NCBI RefSeq assembly: GCF_035818675.1 | Contig: NZ_JAYKZZ010000030.1 | Location: forward strand, 1 to 64,000 | Direction of reading: 5' to 3' | DNA: 64,000 nucleotides | Source of the DNA: Parapedobacter flavus | GTDB taxonomy: Bacteria > Bacteroidota > Bacteroidia > Sphingobacteriales > Sphingobacteriaceae | Shown here: positions 26,850 to 35,485 of the stretch, piece by piece | How positions within the stretch are numbered: the first letter of the stretch is position 1 | Layout of the letters: each line of letters starts with the position of its first letter | Notes under the pieces: generated by a model | The model's database searches: none | Told to the model about the DNA's origin: nothing | The model's input: the letters and a program-made list of their open reading frames with translations, nothing else | Program-made: the position numbers and the translations under genes

Positions 26850-27079
26850 ACTTTAAAACCCTAATTAATACAAAATTACTAATTAATCCCCTTAATCCAG
26901 CAAATTTAATGCCCTTTTGGCTTGTGGAAAAACAGATGAAATAACGAAAAATACATGAAGCGATGGTATGATGGAAACGACCGCCAGTTTTTTGTTCTCT
27001 TCCATCATTCGTAACGGATAAAATCCGGCCGGCTCCGGTGACACTTCCACCGGAACCGTTGTATTCTCAAATTACCGGA
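26850..27079. other. Gap between AbiE-like pair and histone-H1-like gene
   Basis: About 230 bp without a gene. A 10-bp hairpin with one mismatch (27031-27040/27048-27057, TCCGGTG/CACCGGA core) follows the histone-like gene on its strand; the T run is not immediately adjacent, so it is at best a weak terminator. Confidence 0.35.
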
Positions 27080-27256
27080 TTATTTTGCATTCTTGGCGGC
27101 GGTAACCGCATTCCGGATTTCCTGGGCCAAAGTTTTAACTTTCTGTAGGCCCGTACGTACACGGGTACCCGCGGCGCTGTTTCCTTTTTCAAAAAACTTT
27201 ACGGCATCCTCCTCTATGGAAGCCACCAGCGATTTCAATTCATTGAATTTTTCCAT
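27080..27256 (-). CDS. Histone H1-like (Hc1) small protein
   Basis: 58 residues, ATG at 27254-27256, stop 27080-27082. The sequence opens MEKFNELKSLVASIEEDAVK and continues with FFEKGNSAAGTRVRTGLQK and a helical, Lys/Ala-rich end (KVKTLAQEIRNAVTAAKNAK). This is the standard histone-H1-like protein of Bacteroidota (Hc1 family), matching along its full length. Such proteins bind DNA and are found in chromosomes and on large mobile elements. It is the last gene of the leftward ICE gene run and has its own short leader. Confidence 0.82.
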   Translation of the reverse strand: MEKFNELKSLVASIEEDAVKFFEKGNSAAGTRVRTGLQKVKTLAQEIRNAVTAAKNAK

Positions 27257-27381
27257 TATAATAATACTAGTTAATTTACACTACGGCAAGTATAGTTATA
27301 TTTATTGGGAGGTCCGGTATTATCAGAGGGTAATCGACCCCTACCCTACCCTTTCTGCATTGGAACGTTGCTAAGGCCGAT

Positions 27382-27458
27382 GCATCAGGCATACGACCGG
27401 ACACCGGCATTTGTGTAGTTAGGCCTGCAGGCGTATAAGGGAGAACGCCGCCCGGATG
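27382..27458 (+). repeat. Dispersed intergenic repeat, copy 3
   Basis: 77 bases, gap-free alignment to copy 2 (58/77) and recognisable similarity to copy 1. It contains the palindrome AGGCCTGCAGGC. It lies in the gene-free gap 27257-27490, next to the 3' end of the leftward gene that stops at 27491. Apart from this repeat I see nothing in that gap. Confidence 0.65.
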
Positions 27459-27490
27459 CCACCGGAAATATAGGTTGGATAACGTAAAAA

Positions 27491-27877
27491 TTATGACTGT
27501 TCTCTGCGGGTAAGTTTAAACCAGTTGGTGTAATCTTCGGGAGTAAGGTTTTTTTTAAGGTAATTATAGTAACCCCTGTCACTTCTTTCGGAAGCATGAA
27601 GCCTAAGCGCCAACATCGTCCTGCATTTCTCAAAGCCCATTAGTTCCAACGAGGGCCTGACTCCTTCATCGAGCCCTTCAAGCCAGCTTTGGTAATCATC
27701 TTCATCCGGTTCACAGGCAACATCGTCATGGAACCTGTAAGTAAGATTTCCCACCCTGAAGAGTAACGCGTGTACCTCTCTGTCATCTTCAGAAAGTTTG
27801 GCGAGAAACCGTTCCTGATTCGTCCGTTGTTCCTCTAACGGGTGGTCGGTCATTTTAAGCTGTTCCTTATTCTCCAT
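27491..27877 (-). CDS. Hypothetical ICE protein
   Basis: 128 residues, no signal peptide or membrane segment. It is acidic, with DEDDYQSWLEGLDEG in the centre and FEKCRTMLALRLHASERSDRGYYNYLKK behind it, likely an all-helical cytoplasmic protein. It is the last gene of the long leftward operon before the repeat. I recognise it as of a type found in Bacteroidota conjugative elements but can give no function. A possible alternative start is the Met at codon 9. Confidence 0.6.
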   Translation of the reverse strand: MENKEQLKMTDHPLEEQRTNQERFLAKLSEDDREVHALLFRVGNLTYRFHDDVACEPDEDDYQSWLEGLDEGVRPSLELMGFEKCRTMLALRLHASERSDRGYYNYLKKNLTPEDYTNWFKLTRREQS

Positions 27878-27931
27878 GACATTATAAAATAGGCTGTTAT
27901 CTCAAAATCGTACTTATGGCCACAAAGTTAA

Positions 27932-28558
27932 TCACTTTCCCGAAACCAGGGTATGCAGCTGCTCGATCACCTCCTGTTTATAGCCGACCATTCGCAGGAC
28001 CTCCTGTTCACCATCGAGCGCCACGACGGTAGGCACTGAGCGCACGCGGTATTTGGCGGCCATATCGGGGTGGTCGAAAGGATTGATGTCACGGTAAGGG
28101 ATTCCATGGCTGTCCAATGCCTTGGCCACGGTGCTGCATGTTACGCAGCTTTCTGTCTGGAATTTGATGATACGGAGATTAGTTTCCATGGTTTGTGGAT
28201 TATTGATATAGTCGATAAAACTTTTCAATTCGTCATTGCTTCCTGAAATCTCGAATTTGGTATTGATGGGTATTCCGTACTGGAGGCTTATTTTATCCAC
28301 GGCTGCGGCGAAGTTCCGGCCCCAGTTCCTGTTACCGCTACCGGATACGGAAATGATTTTCCGGTGGTTTTCCATCAGGAAGTTATCGACGATTGGGGGA
28401 ATTTCGCCCCCCGGGCCGGTGTATGTGACCAGGTGTGCCCGGTCGAAGGGAACGGTATCGGGCAGCTCTGTAGCCCGGAGTTTGAACACGGATTGTTCAA
28501 CGGCTTTGTTAACAAAGCGTTTGACGTTCCCGGTCCTGCTGGCGAATATGATAAGCAT
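27932..28558 (-). CDS. NrdI-like flavodoxin fused to a thioredoxin domain
   Basis: 208 residues from ATG 28556-28558, four bases after the upstream stop; the open frame upstream of this is the shadow of the neighbour. Residues 1-122 are NrdI-like: MLIIFASRTGNVKRFV is the FMN phosphate loop, and ENHRKIISVSGSGNRNWG with GIPINTKFEISG give the rest of the NrdI pattern. Residues 125-208 are a thioredoxin fold with the redox pair CVTC (138-141) and the cis-Pro loop SVPTVV (175-179). NrdI is the flavoprotein that activates the manganese class Ib ribonucleotide reductase. A fused thioredoxin could supply its electrons. The presence on an ICE suggests help with dNTP supply during transfer replication, which is inference. 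Confidence 0.8.
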   Translation of the reverse strand: MLIIFASRTGNVKRFVNKAVEQSVFKLRATELPDTVPFDRAHLVTYTGPGGEIPPIVDNFLMENHRKIISVSGSGNRNWGRNFAAAVDKISLQYGIPINTKFEISGSNDELKSFIDYINNPQTMETNLRIIKFQTESCVTCSTVAKALDSHGIPYRDINPFDHPDMAAKYRVRSVPTVVALDGEQEVLRMVGYKQEVIEQLHTLVSGK

Positions 28559-28562
28559 CCCA

Positions 28563-29030
28563 TTAATGTTTGTTGGCCATCGTTTTCTGTTTAGCGACGG
28601 TCTGTTTCTGTTTGTAATCGCGCACCCAATCGATGTAGTATTCGAGCAAGAGCTTTTCCTCTTGTGAGAGCGCCAAGCCATTGGCCACTTTTCCCTGAAG
28701 GTTGTGGATGGCGTATGAGTACTCATCGAATTTTGATTGTTCGGTCGTTTCTTTCATGGGGGGTCGGGGTTTAATGTAAAGTTTGTAGACCACGGTGAGA
28801 TTGTTTTTCGCGAGGATAATGAAGACAGCGGCCATGACGGTATGTGCGGCGGTCAGGACGATGGACTGGTCGCCGGTCCGGAGGATACTCAATATGATGA
28901 AAGCGGCTGTTACGGCGAGGGAGCTGTAGAGCACCGGCTCGGTAATTTTGCCCGCTTTCCAAGCGATAGCCGTCGCCCCGATGAATAGGGCTGCGGCTAT
29001 GCAGATTCCTGTGATGGCTATGGCATCCAT
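28563..29030 (-). CDS. ICE membrane protein, function unknown
   Basis: 155 residues from the ATG at 29030, seven bases after the stop of the helicase gene. Four hydrophobic segments fill the first 95 residues (AIAITGICIAAALFIGATAI, ALAVTAAFIIL-type stretches). A soluble helical tail follows (EEKLLLEYYIDWVRDYKQKQ). It is found between the methylase/helicase and the NrdI-thioredoxin fusion in a tightly packed operon. No domain recognised; topology suggests an inner-membrane protein with a cytoplasmic tail. Confidence 0.6.
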   Translation of the reverse strand: MDAIAITGICIAAALFIGATAIAWKAGKITEPVLYSSLAVTAAFIILSILRTGDQSIVLTAAHTVMAAVFIILAKNNLTVVYKLYIKPRPPMKETTEQSKFDEYSYAIHNLQGKVANGLALSQEEKLLLEYYIDWVRDYKQKQTVAKQKTMANKH

Positions 29031-29037
29031 TGGCGTG

Positions 29038-32000
29038 TTACAATTTTGGGGTGATGTTGATGTTGTTGTCTTCGTCGTCGTCCCCGCCTTTCTTGCGGTT
29101 ACCATTGATGATTTTCTTTTGCAATCGGTCGACTTCTTTTTTCAGTGACGCGATTTCGTCTTTTCTGGGATATGTTCCCTTGGTGAGTTCGGACAGCCGG
29201 GAGATATCCTTTTTGAGGATAGCCGCTTCCGTTTCCTTTCTTTCGAGGATGGAAGGTGTCCTGGCCAGGGCATTCAGAAAGAAGCGTGCCGCCAGCGCGG
29301 GGTTATCATTGAGGTATCCGCCGTTGAAGGTCATCCTTATCCCGTTCCGTTCGGCATAGAAAGTGTTTACGGGGTCGCGCTCGAACGTGCCGTTGGGTTG
29401 GTTCCAAACATACAGGTCGTGGCCATAAAGCGTTCCGATTTTCACGGGGGATGAAATCCCCCTGTTTTCGGAAATTTTGTTCAGGTGGACACCGATGTCC
29501 GCGGGTTCACCTGAGCTTACCCCGTCCAGCTGGATGGGGTTGAGTTTTTTGCCGTTCTTGTCCACGCGTATCGTTCCATCGAGGTAGGCGGCATTTTCCC
29601 GGAGTTTGGTAATATTGTCTTCCACTTGCTGGAGGGATGCTGTGAAGCGCTCGATGCGTGATTCGTTGCTGTGTTTTTCCTGTTCATAGTTAAATTCCTC
29701 GTTTAGTAGCATTTCGAGACGGCTTTCAAGTTTTGTCTTTTCGAGTAAGTCGGTATTGCCGTTCAGCAATGCCACGTATTCGGCGAGGTTCATGCCAGAG
29801 TTCTCGTCCATCGAGCCCTCGTCGATGCTTCGAGTTGTGCTCGAAGCGTTTTTTATCTGGTTGATGAATTTTGCTTTATTGTTTACCAGATTGAATTTGT
29901 ACGCATCAAGTGTATTGTTGGTGGCGTAGAAATACTCATGTACTTCGTTGTTCTGGTGCTTTTCGGCTACCATGTTTCCCTTTCTTGCTGCACGTCCTGA
30001 GCGTTGTTCGATATCCGATGGGCGCCACGGGATATCGAGGTGGTGGGTGGCCACCATGCGTTCCTGGACATTAAGTCCGGTGCCGCATTTTTCCGTTGAG
30101 CCGATCAATACGCGTATCTCGCCACGGTTTACCATTCTGCAGAGCCTATCCTTTTTTGTAGGTGTGGAATCCCATTCGTGGATGAAAGCGATTTGCTCCT
30201 TGGGAATGCCGTGTTTATCCGAGAGTTTGTCGCGCAGGGCGTCGTAAATATTGAATTGTCCCGGTTTGGGGGTACCCAGGTCGGAGAAAACGATCTGGGT
30301 GCCTTTGTGCTTATCGAATTCGCTGTAATATTGCGCGATTTTAGCGGCGCTGACGGACACTTTGTTGTTAGGGTGATCGCCATATTCTTCGGGGTCTATA
30401 AGCCTGATATCAAGCGCCATTTTCTTCGCGGCATTGGTTGCTATGAGCATCTTTGCCGTTTCCTCGGATTCGGTGAGGGGTTCGCGTCCGATTAGGGTGG
30501 CATCGCCGGTTTCGGCGAATTCAATGAGGTTTGCTGTGAATTCCTCCTGGTCGGGTGTCTGGTCGGTATTAATAAGTATGGGTTTGTTAACCGGCTTTTT
30601 GAGGCCGATATCTTTATCGGACCGGTAATCTGTTATTTCACCATAGAACATGGCCAGTTCGGGCACTTTTATGAAATGGCGGAACCGCTCTTTCATGATG
30701 ATTTTATTGGTGACGGAAACCTCCATTTCCGTTGTTTTCTTGGCGTATACAGCTGCCCACGAATCGAAATTGGATAGGCCCTGTTTCTCCATTTCTCCCG
30801 GCCTTAAGTATTTGAATTGGAGGTAAAGTTCAGTCAGTGAATTGGAAATGGTCGTTCCGGAAAGGAACGTTGCCCTGAGGTCGGTGCCGAACCGGTCCTG
30901 CAGGGTGCGGATGGCATACAGCATATTGGTTGCTTTCTGCGAACCCAATTGGGGAGAAAGCCCCGACACCCGTTTATGGCGGGTTGTATAGGACAGGTTC
31001 TTGAACATGTGGGATTCATCCACGATGATATGGTCGAGGCCCATTTCCCTGAAATTGGGCATATCATCCTTAAGCTGTTCGATGCGGAATTGTACTTCTT
31101 TGAGATTGGCAGTAAGGTTCTGTTGCATTTTAATCATGCCTTTCTGCATGGACCTCGATATATCGCCTCCCAATTGATTAACCGAATCGAGGTCTGCCTC
31201 CACGTTGGCCAGTTCCTGTTTGATAATGCTTTGCATGATGGCGGGATCCTGGGGGATGGTTTTGAATTGGTCGTGTGTCATGTATACGGCATCCCAATTA
31301 TTCTGCTGGATCTGGCGGAATAGCCGCTCCCTGTTTTTGGGTGTGAAATCCTTTGGCTCGGGCGCAAGTATCCTATCATTTGGATAGGCAAGCCGGTGTT
31401 CCTCTGCAAGTGCCTGAATGTTGGCTTTCATCCCCAGCACCAGTGGTTTGGAAACGACATTCATTTTCTTCATTTGGTGGGCGGTAACAGCTATGATCAG
31501 GGATTTTCCGCCACCTACGGCGTGGTCCACGATTCCGCCGCCGTTCAATGCGTTCATCATGACGGCATCGCGCTGGCTTTGGTAGAGTGAAGGGATATCA
31601 AGGTTCTTCAGGTTTACATCATCAAGCTGGAGTAAGGAGCCGTCGTACCTTTCTTTGTGGATGGCATTGAATAGCCTGTTATAAGTCTGTTCAAGTTCTT
31701 TCTGGTGGCTTTTACGAGCGGGGTCTGCCAGCCATTTCTGGAATTCGGAACGGATGAGTTCCGTCTTGCGGAATACCTCGCGTGTGGCGTTATGGTCGAT
31801 TTGTTTTATTTCGCTTCCATCTGCATCCGTGACTGTATAGGTAATGATGGGGGAGTTATGCAGCATGGCATTCTCGAACATCCATTTACCTGTATAACGC
31901 TGGGCGATAGCCTTCACGGAAAAGGTGTTTTCATTGTCGATGCTATAGCCGTTGAGTTTTATTTTGAAAAGGTCTGCCGACTTGAAGAATTTGACATCTG

Positions 32001-34203
32001 CGTCGACGTTGAAAAGATGGGAGGCGAATTCGCTGTATATTTTCATTGGAACCCACCGTTCGCCAAGGGCGATATCGATTTTAGAAAACGGGATGATTTG
32101 TGGTATGGCTTCTTTGAGTGCACGGCCGGTGCGCTTAAGTTCCGGTTTCAGTGCATCATTCATGGGATTGTCCAGCTGCTGTATCACCCGTTCCATTTTC
32201 TCATAGGTATTCCCCGTGAGCACTTTCTCGCGGATGTGGTATTTTAGCGTGTGCGGATCCAACAGGATCCGGTCGGACAGGCTGCTGATGACCTGCTTTA
32301 CAGGTATGCCCCATTTCCTGGCAATTTCTTCCGGAAGAACGGCATTGAATCTATTGATGGAATAAATAAGGCCGGAGGCCGCGTCGGTGACCTCGATTTC
32401 TTTTCTGATATGGATAGGTTCGCGGAAGATGTCTGCTTTCTGCCAGTTGATTTTCCGGGCGTTGGTCTGCCTTTCCGAGCGGGGCGGCATCCGTTCCAGA
32501 CCGGCTATGTCCCAAGCATGGGTGTTGTCGGTTTCAAGTAACGCCCGGTTTTTGGTGTCGTTGATGAATCCATGCCGGAGGATGAAGCGGTCATATGCTT
32601 TGTTGAGTTCGCCCCTGGTGGCATTTTCGGGTTGTTGATTATCCCTTTCGCTGCTTTGCAGCTTCAGGTAAGTATCGCGGAGCTGGAGGTAGTCGGTAAG
32701 CTGTTGGGGGCTTACGCCATCGAGTTGGACCGCCGCTGATAGTGTTGGTTCTTCCGGTGAACCATTGAGGTAGTGGAAGGCTGTTCCCGTATAGACTAAG
32801 GAACCCTGTTTCAGGAATACGGGCAGCGATTGCAGGTCGTGTCTGAAGTGCTGCGTATCCGATTGCGGAACAGGCTGTGGTTTTGGCTCGGGTGCAGGGG
32901 GAGCCGGTTCCGGCATTGTTTGGGCCGGGTTATCTGCGGTTGCGAACATATCAAACAGGGAAAGTTGTGTGGCAGCTTTCCTTCCTTTTCCCTGCTTTGC
33001 AGATTGGTGTTCGACAATCTTCTGGATGGGAACGGCCAGCTGGGACTTGATGGTGCTTTCAAGCTCTTTTAGTTGAAGGTTACTCCGTAGTTTAACGGTA
33101 AGTTCTTCGGCAAGTTCGCTGATGGGTTTATTGTAGAAGTAAACGTATGCCTTACGGCCGTATTGATTGGTGTCAAGTTTCGTTTCGGTTTGGATTATGC
33201 TTCCGGGATTATTACGGTAGTAATCATTCAGACGCCGTCCGTCATCGGCAAGGCTGGTGGAGACCCACTCTTTGTCTTTTTCGGAAAGCGATGGCTTGGG
33301 TGTGGTGCGCTTGCGTAGAATAATTAAATCTGACTGGGCCTCCGTGCCCGCATGGTTTGAAAAGAGGTTATCCGGCAAGCGGATTGATGAAAGTATGTCG
33401 CATGTATTGGCAAGTAACACACGTTCCGGCTGGTTGGACGGACTATCCATAAGTGATGACGTTGTGATAAAAGCCATTACTCCGCCGGGTTTGAGGACAT
33501 GGATTGTTTTTGCGAAAAAATAGCCGTGTAGACTTTTTCGGCTATTCCTTACAAGTTTGTTTTTGCTTGTGGCCAGTTCTGGATCGAATATCCGAACATC
33601 CCCGAAAGGGATGTTTGATATGGCAAGGTCAAAATGGTTGTTGTGGTTCTGCAGGTTCTCGTAACCACCGGTGGTTTGGTATGCATCCGGATGCAGGTGT
33701 TTAAGTAACATGGATGTCAATACGTCCTTTTCAACGACCCTAACTTCATCGGGTTTTCTACCAGACTCCCTTTCCAATGCTTCAACGAATGCACCGGCGC
33801 CGGCGGATGGTTCGATAACGCGGAATTGCGTTCCGTTACGGTCCACTGTTTGGAGTACCGCTGAAGTAATTGCGCGGGTTATTTCCATAGGTGTATAAAA
33901 TGCCGATAAAGTGGAATTCTGTAAGGATTTGATCATTTCTCCATAGGTGTCCCGGTCCGTATTGGATTTTATGGTATCATGGAGTTCGGTAAACAGTGGG
34001 CGCAGCTGGCGGTCTGATTCAGACTTCCAGTAGCTGTCTTCTTCAATGGGGTTCAGTATAGCCTTTAAGGCACCAAACCCAACATAGGATTTAATGGTTT
34101 GCTTTTCCTGCGGCGTTGCCTGCCTTTTTTCGTTTTCAAGTACAAAAAGCAATTTAATGACGTTGATATTAGTTTGTAACGCTGCGCGTCTATTGAATGC
34201 CAT
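29038..34203 (-). CDS. Giant N6-adenine methylase / SNF2-type helicase fusion of the ICE
   Basis: 1721 residues. Near residue 130 is the SAM-binding motif IEPSAGAGAFVEAL, and near 195 the catalytic loop SNIPFGDV (in place of NPPY, as in this polyvalent family). A central region contains a low-complexity Pro-rich linker (around 435-450). Superfamily 2 helicase motifs follow: VGGGKS (near 896, motif I), VDESH (near 1059, motif II) and RSGRAARKG (near 1401, motif VI). The last 200 residues are coiled coil and a small beta domain. This is the conserved large methylase-helicase of CTnDOT-like elements, thought to protect or process transferred DNA, though its exact role is not established. It is by far the longest backbone gene. 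Confidence 0.88.
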   Translation of the reverse strand: MAFNRRAALQTNINVIKLLFVLENEKRQATPQEKQTIKSYVGFGALKAILNPIEEDSYWKSESDRQLRPLFTELHDTIKSNTDRDTYGEMIKSLQNSTLSAFYTPMEITRAITSAVLQTVDRNGTQFRVIEPSAGAGAFVEALERESGRKPDEVRVVEKDVLTSMLLKHLHPDAYQTTGGYENLQNHNNHFDLAISNIPFGDVRIFDPELATSKNKLVRNSRKSLHGYFFAKTIHVLKPGGVMAFITTSSLMDSPSNQPERVLLANTCDILSSIRLPDNLFSNHAGTEAQSDLIILRKRTTPKPSLSEKDKEWVSTSLADDGRRLNDYYRNNPGSIIQTETKLDTNQYGRKAYVYFYNKPISELAEELTVKLRSNLQLKELESTIKSQLAVPIQKIVEHQSAKQGKGRKAATQLSLFDMFATADNPAQTMPEPAPPAPEPKPQPVPQSDTQHFRHDLQSLPVFLKQGSLVYTGTAFHYLNGSPEEPTLSAAVQLDGVSPQQLTDYLQLRDTYLKLQSSERDNQQPENATRGELNKAYDRFILRHGFINDTKNRALLETDNTHAWDIAGLERMPPRSERQTNARKINWQKADIFREPIHIRKEIEVTDAASGLIYSINRFNAVLPEEIARKWGIPVKQVISSLSDRILLDPHTLKYHIREKVLTGNTYEKMERVIQQLDNPMNDALKPELKRTGRALKEAIPQIIPFSKIDIALGERWVPMKIYSEFASHLFNVDADVKFFKSADLFKIKLNGYSIDNENTFSVKAIAQRYTGKWMFENAMLHNSPIITYTVTDADGSEIKQIDHNATREVFRKTELIRSEFQKWLADPARKSHQKELEQTYNRLFNAIHKERYDGSLLQLDDVNLKNLDIPSLYQSQRDAVMMNALNGGGIVDHAVGGGKSLIIAVTAHQMKKMNVVSKPLVLGMKANIQALAEEHRLAYPNDRILAPEPKDFTPKNRERLFRQIQQNNWDAVYMTHDQFKTIPQDPAIMQSIIKQELANVEADLDSVNQLGGDISRSMQKGMIKMQQNLTANLKEVQFRIEQLKDDMPNFREMGLDHIIVDESHMFKNLSYTTRHKRVSGLSPQLGSQKATNMLYAIRTLQDRFGTDLRATFLSGTTISNSLTELYLQFKYLRPGEMEKQGLSNFDSWAAVYAKKTTEMEVSVTNKIIMKERFRHFIKVPELAMFYGEITDYRSDKDIGLKKPVNKPILINTDQTPDQEEFTANLIEFAETGDATLIGREPLTESEETAKMLIATNAAKKMALDIRLIDPEEYGDHPNNKVSVSAAKIAQYYSEFDKHKGTQIVFSDLGTPKPGQFNIYDALRDKLSDKHGIPKEQIAFIHEWDSTPTKKDRLCRMVNRGEIRVLIGSTEKCGTGLNVQERMVATHHLDIPWRPSDIEQRSGRAARKGNMVAEKHQNNEVHEYFYATNNTLDAYKFNLVNNKAKFINQIKNASSTTRSIDEGSMDENSGMNLAEYVALLNGNTDLLEKTKLESRLEMLLNEEFNYEQEKHSNESRIERFTASLQQVEDNITKLRENAAYLDGTIRVDKNGKKLNPIQLDGVSSGEPADIGVHLNKISENRGISSPVKIGTLYGHDLYVWNQPNGTFERDPVNTFYAERNGIRMTFNGGYLNDNPALAARFFLNALARTPSILERKETEAAILKKDISRLSELTKGTYPRKDEIASLKKEVDRLQKKIINGNRKKGGDDDEDNNINITPKL

Positions 34204-34256
34204 ATCGGGGTAGTAATCTGAGTTAAACTAAATTGGGTCCTGTTGACCCGGTAATG

Positions 34257-34793
34257 CTATTGTAACGGGCCGGTGCTTTTATGCGTAGCATTAGTGGAAG
34301 CTTCGAGCGAAAGGCTGTTATAGGCTTTGATCGTCAGCTGTTTGATTCTGTCTTCTTCTTCCTTGGTATAGCCTGCTGCATAGGGTGGAATATAGAGGCG
34401 GCTTTTCCGTGCTTCGCTATCATTCACGTCGAAATAAACGCGCTTTGCTATTTCGGCCATGAAGCCCATGTATTTGTCGTCGTCGAGTTCCTTCAGTTGC
34501 TTGTATATTTCCGGGTACTGTTCAAGGACATCAGCGACTTCATCCGAGTAGGCGTTCCCCAATTCGGATAACAGTTCTTTCATAGCGAATTCGTGTGCGG
34601 TTTGTTTGTCTTCGCCCGAATCGATTAACCGGTGGTATTCCTCTGCAGTGTGTTCTGCGTGAGAACGAAGAATTGCCCGAAGTTCATCTTCCTCGTGAAT
34701 GAGGGAGGCTTCGGGATAATGTGATTCTACCAACCGGTTCAATTCGTTGTAAAATGATAGTGCGGTTTTACGCAGTTCTTCTAAATGTGCCAT
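34257..34793 (-). CDS. Hypothetical ICE protein, helical
   Basis: 178 residues from the ATG at 34793, just below the upstream stop at 34795. No signal peptide. Strongly helical and acidic: ELRKTALSFYNELNRLVES, then repeated E/D-rich helices with EDELRAILRSHAEHTAEEYH. No domain recognised. It precedes the helicase gene by 53 bases. Its position is typical of small accessory genes found with the methylase-helicase. Confidence 0.6.
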   Translation of the reverse strand: MAHLEELRKTALSFYNELNRLVESHYPEASLIHEEDELRAILRSHAEHTAEEYHRLIDSGEDKQTAHEFAMKELLSELGNAYSDEVADVLEQYPEIYKQLKELDDDKYMGFMAEIAKRVYFDVNDSEARKSRLYIPPYAAGYTKEEEDRIKQLTIKAYNSLSLEASTNATHKSTGPLQ

Positions 34794-34794
34794 G

Positions 34795-35484
34795 TTAACT
34801 GATTTTAGTAGAGATGGATGATTTCTGTTTGATGCTCCGGAAAGCATCGATGATTCTTTTCTTGGCCGATGGCGATGCAGCCATTTTGACTTTGTAGGTT
34901 TTTCCGTCCCTGTTCAGGACGGGCCCGATCATAAAGCGGTCGCCGTTCGCGTTGCGTACGAATACCGGCTTCTTGGCGGCGAAGGCCTGTTGTTGCGCTT
35001 TGCTGAAGTGGATAATGGTACCGTCCTTCAGCTTGATGGATTTGGGGACTCGGATGGCACGGTCGGGGTTTGCGGTTTCTCCTGAGAGGGGTGATATTTT
35101 CTCGGAGGAAAGCTTTTCCGTTGGTGCTTTGGCCTGGGCGGTTATTTCCTCTAGCGATTTTTTCAACCTGACCAGTTCCGATATGTGCGGGTTGTTGACT
35201 TGTAGATGGGGATTGACGGACACGGCATGGAGCGTGCTGTTCAGTAGCTTCAGCTGCTGTTCCCGTGTCATGTTTTCCCTGATATAGGCAAGGAAGTGCC
35301 CTTCCATTGCTTTTTCCAGTTGGCGGTTCAGTGATCCCATGGATTTGTCGGTGGCTTGGCTAAGGAATGCCTTTGCCCATAGCTTGACCAACTCCTGTTT
35401 GGAGTTGATTTTCTTATCGATGTCGACCGATTCTCCTGCGATATCGGCTTTATACCGTACGGTGATATTGATGTCGTTCCTCAT
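34795..35484 (-). CDS. Hypothetical ICE protein
   Basis: 229 residues from the ATG at 35484 (MRNDINITVRYK). The first half is helical, with TREQQLKLLNSTLHAVSVNP. The second half is small and beta-rich, with two similar modules, KSIKLKDGTIIHFSKAQQQA and RFMIGPVLNRDGKTYKVKM. It is spaced one base from the next upstream gene's stop and one base before the downstream start, so the operon is tightly packed. No function recognised. Confidence 0.6.
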   Translation of the reverse strand: MRNDINITVRYKADIAGESVDIDKKINSKQELVKLWAKAFLSQATDKSMGSLNRQLEKAMEGHFLAYIRENMTREQQLKLLNSTLHAVSVNPHLQVNNPHISELVRLKKSLEEITAQAKAPTEKLSSEKISPLSGETANPDRAIRVPKSIKLKDGTIIHFSKAQQQAFAAKKPVFVRNANGDRFMIGPVLNRDGKTYKVKMAASPSAKKRIIDAFRSIKQKSSISTKIS

Positions 35485-35485
35485 T

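Noticed and set aside
27093..27374. 93-codon plus-strand open frame
   Set aside because: Antisense to the well-supported histone-H1-like gene.
31705..32247. 180-codon plus-strand open frame inside the methylase-helicase gene
   Set aside because: Antisense shadow of a conserved gene.
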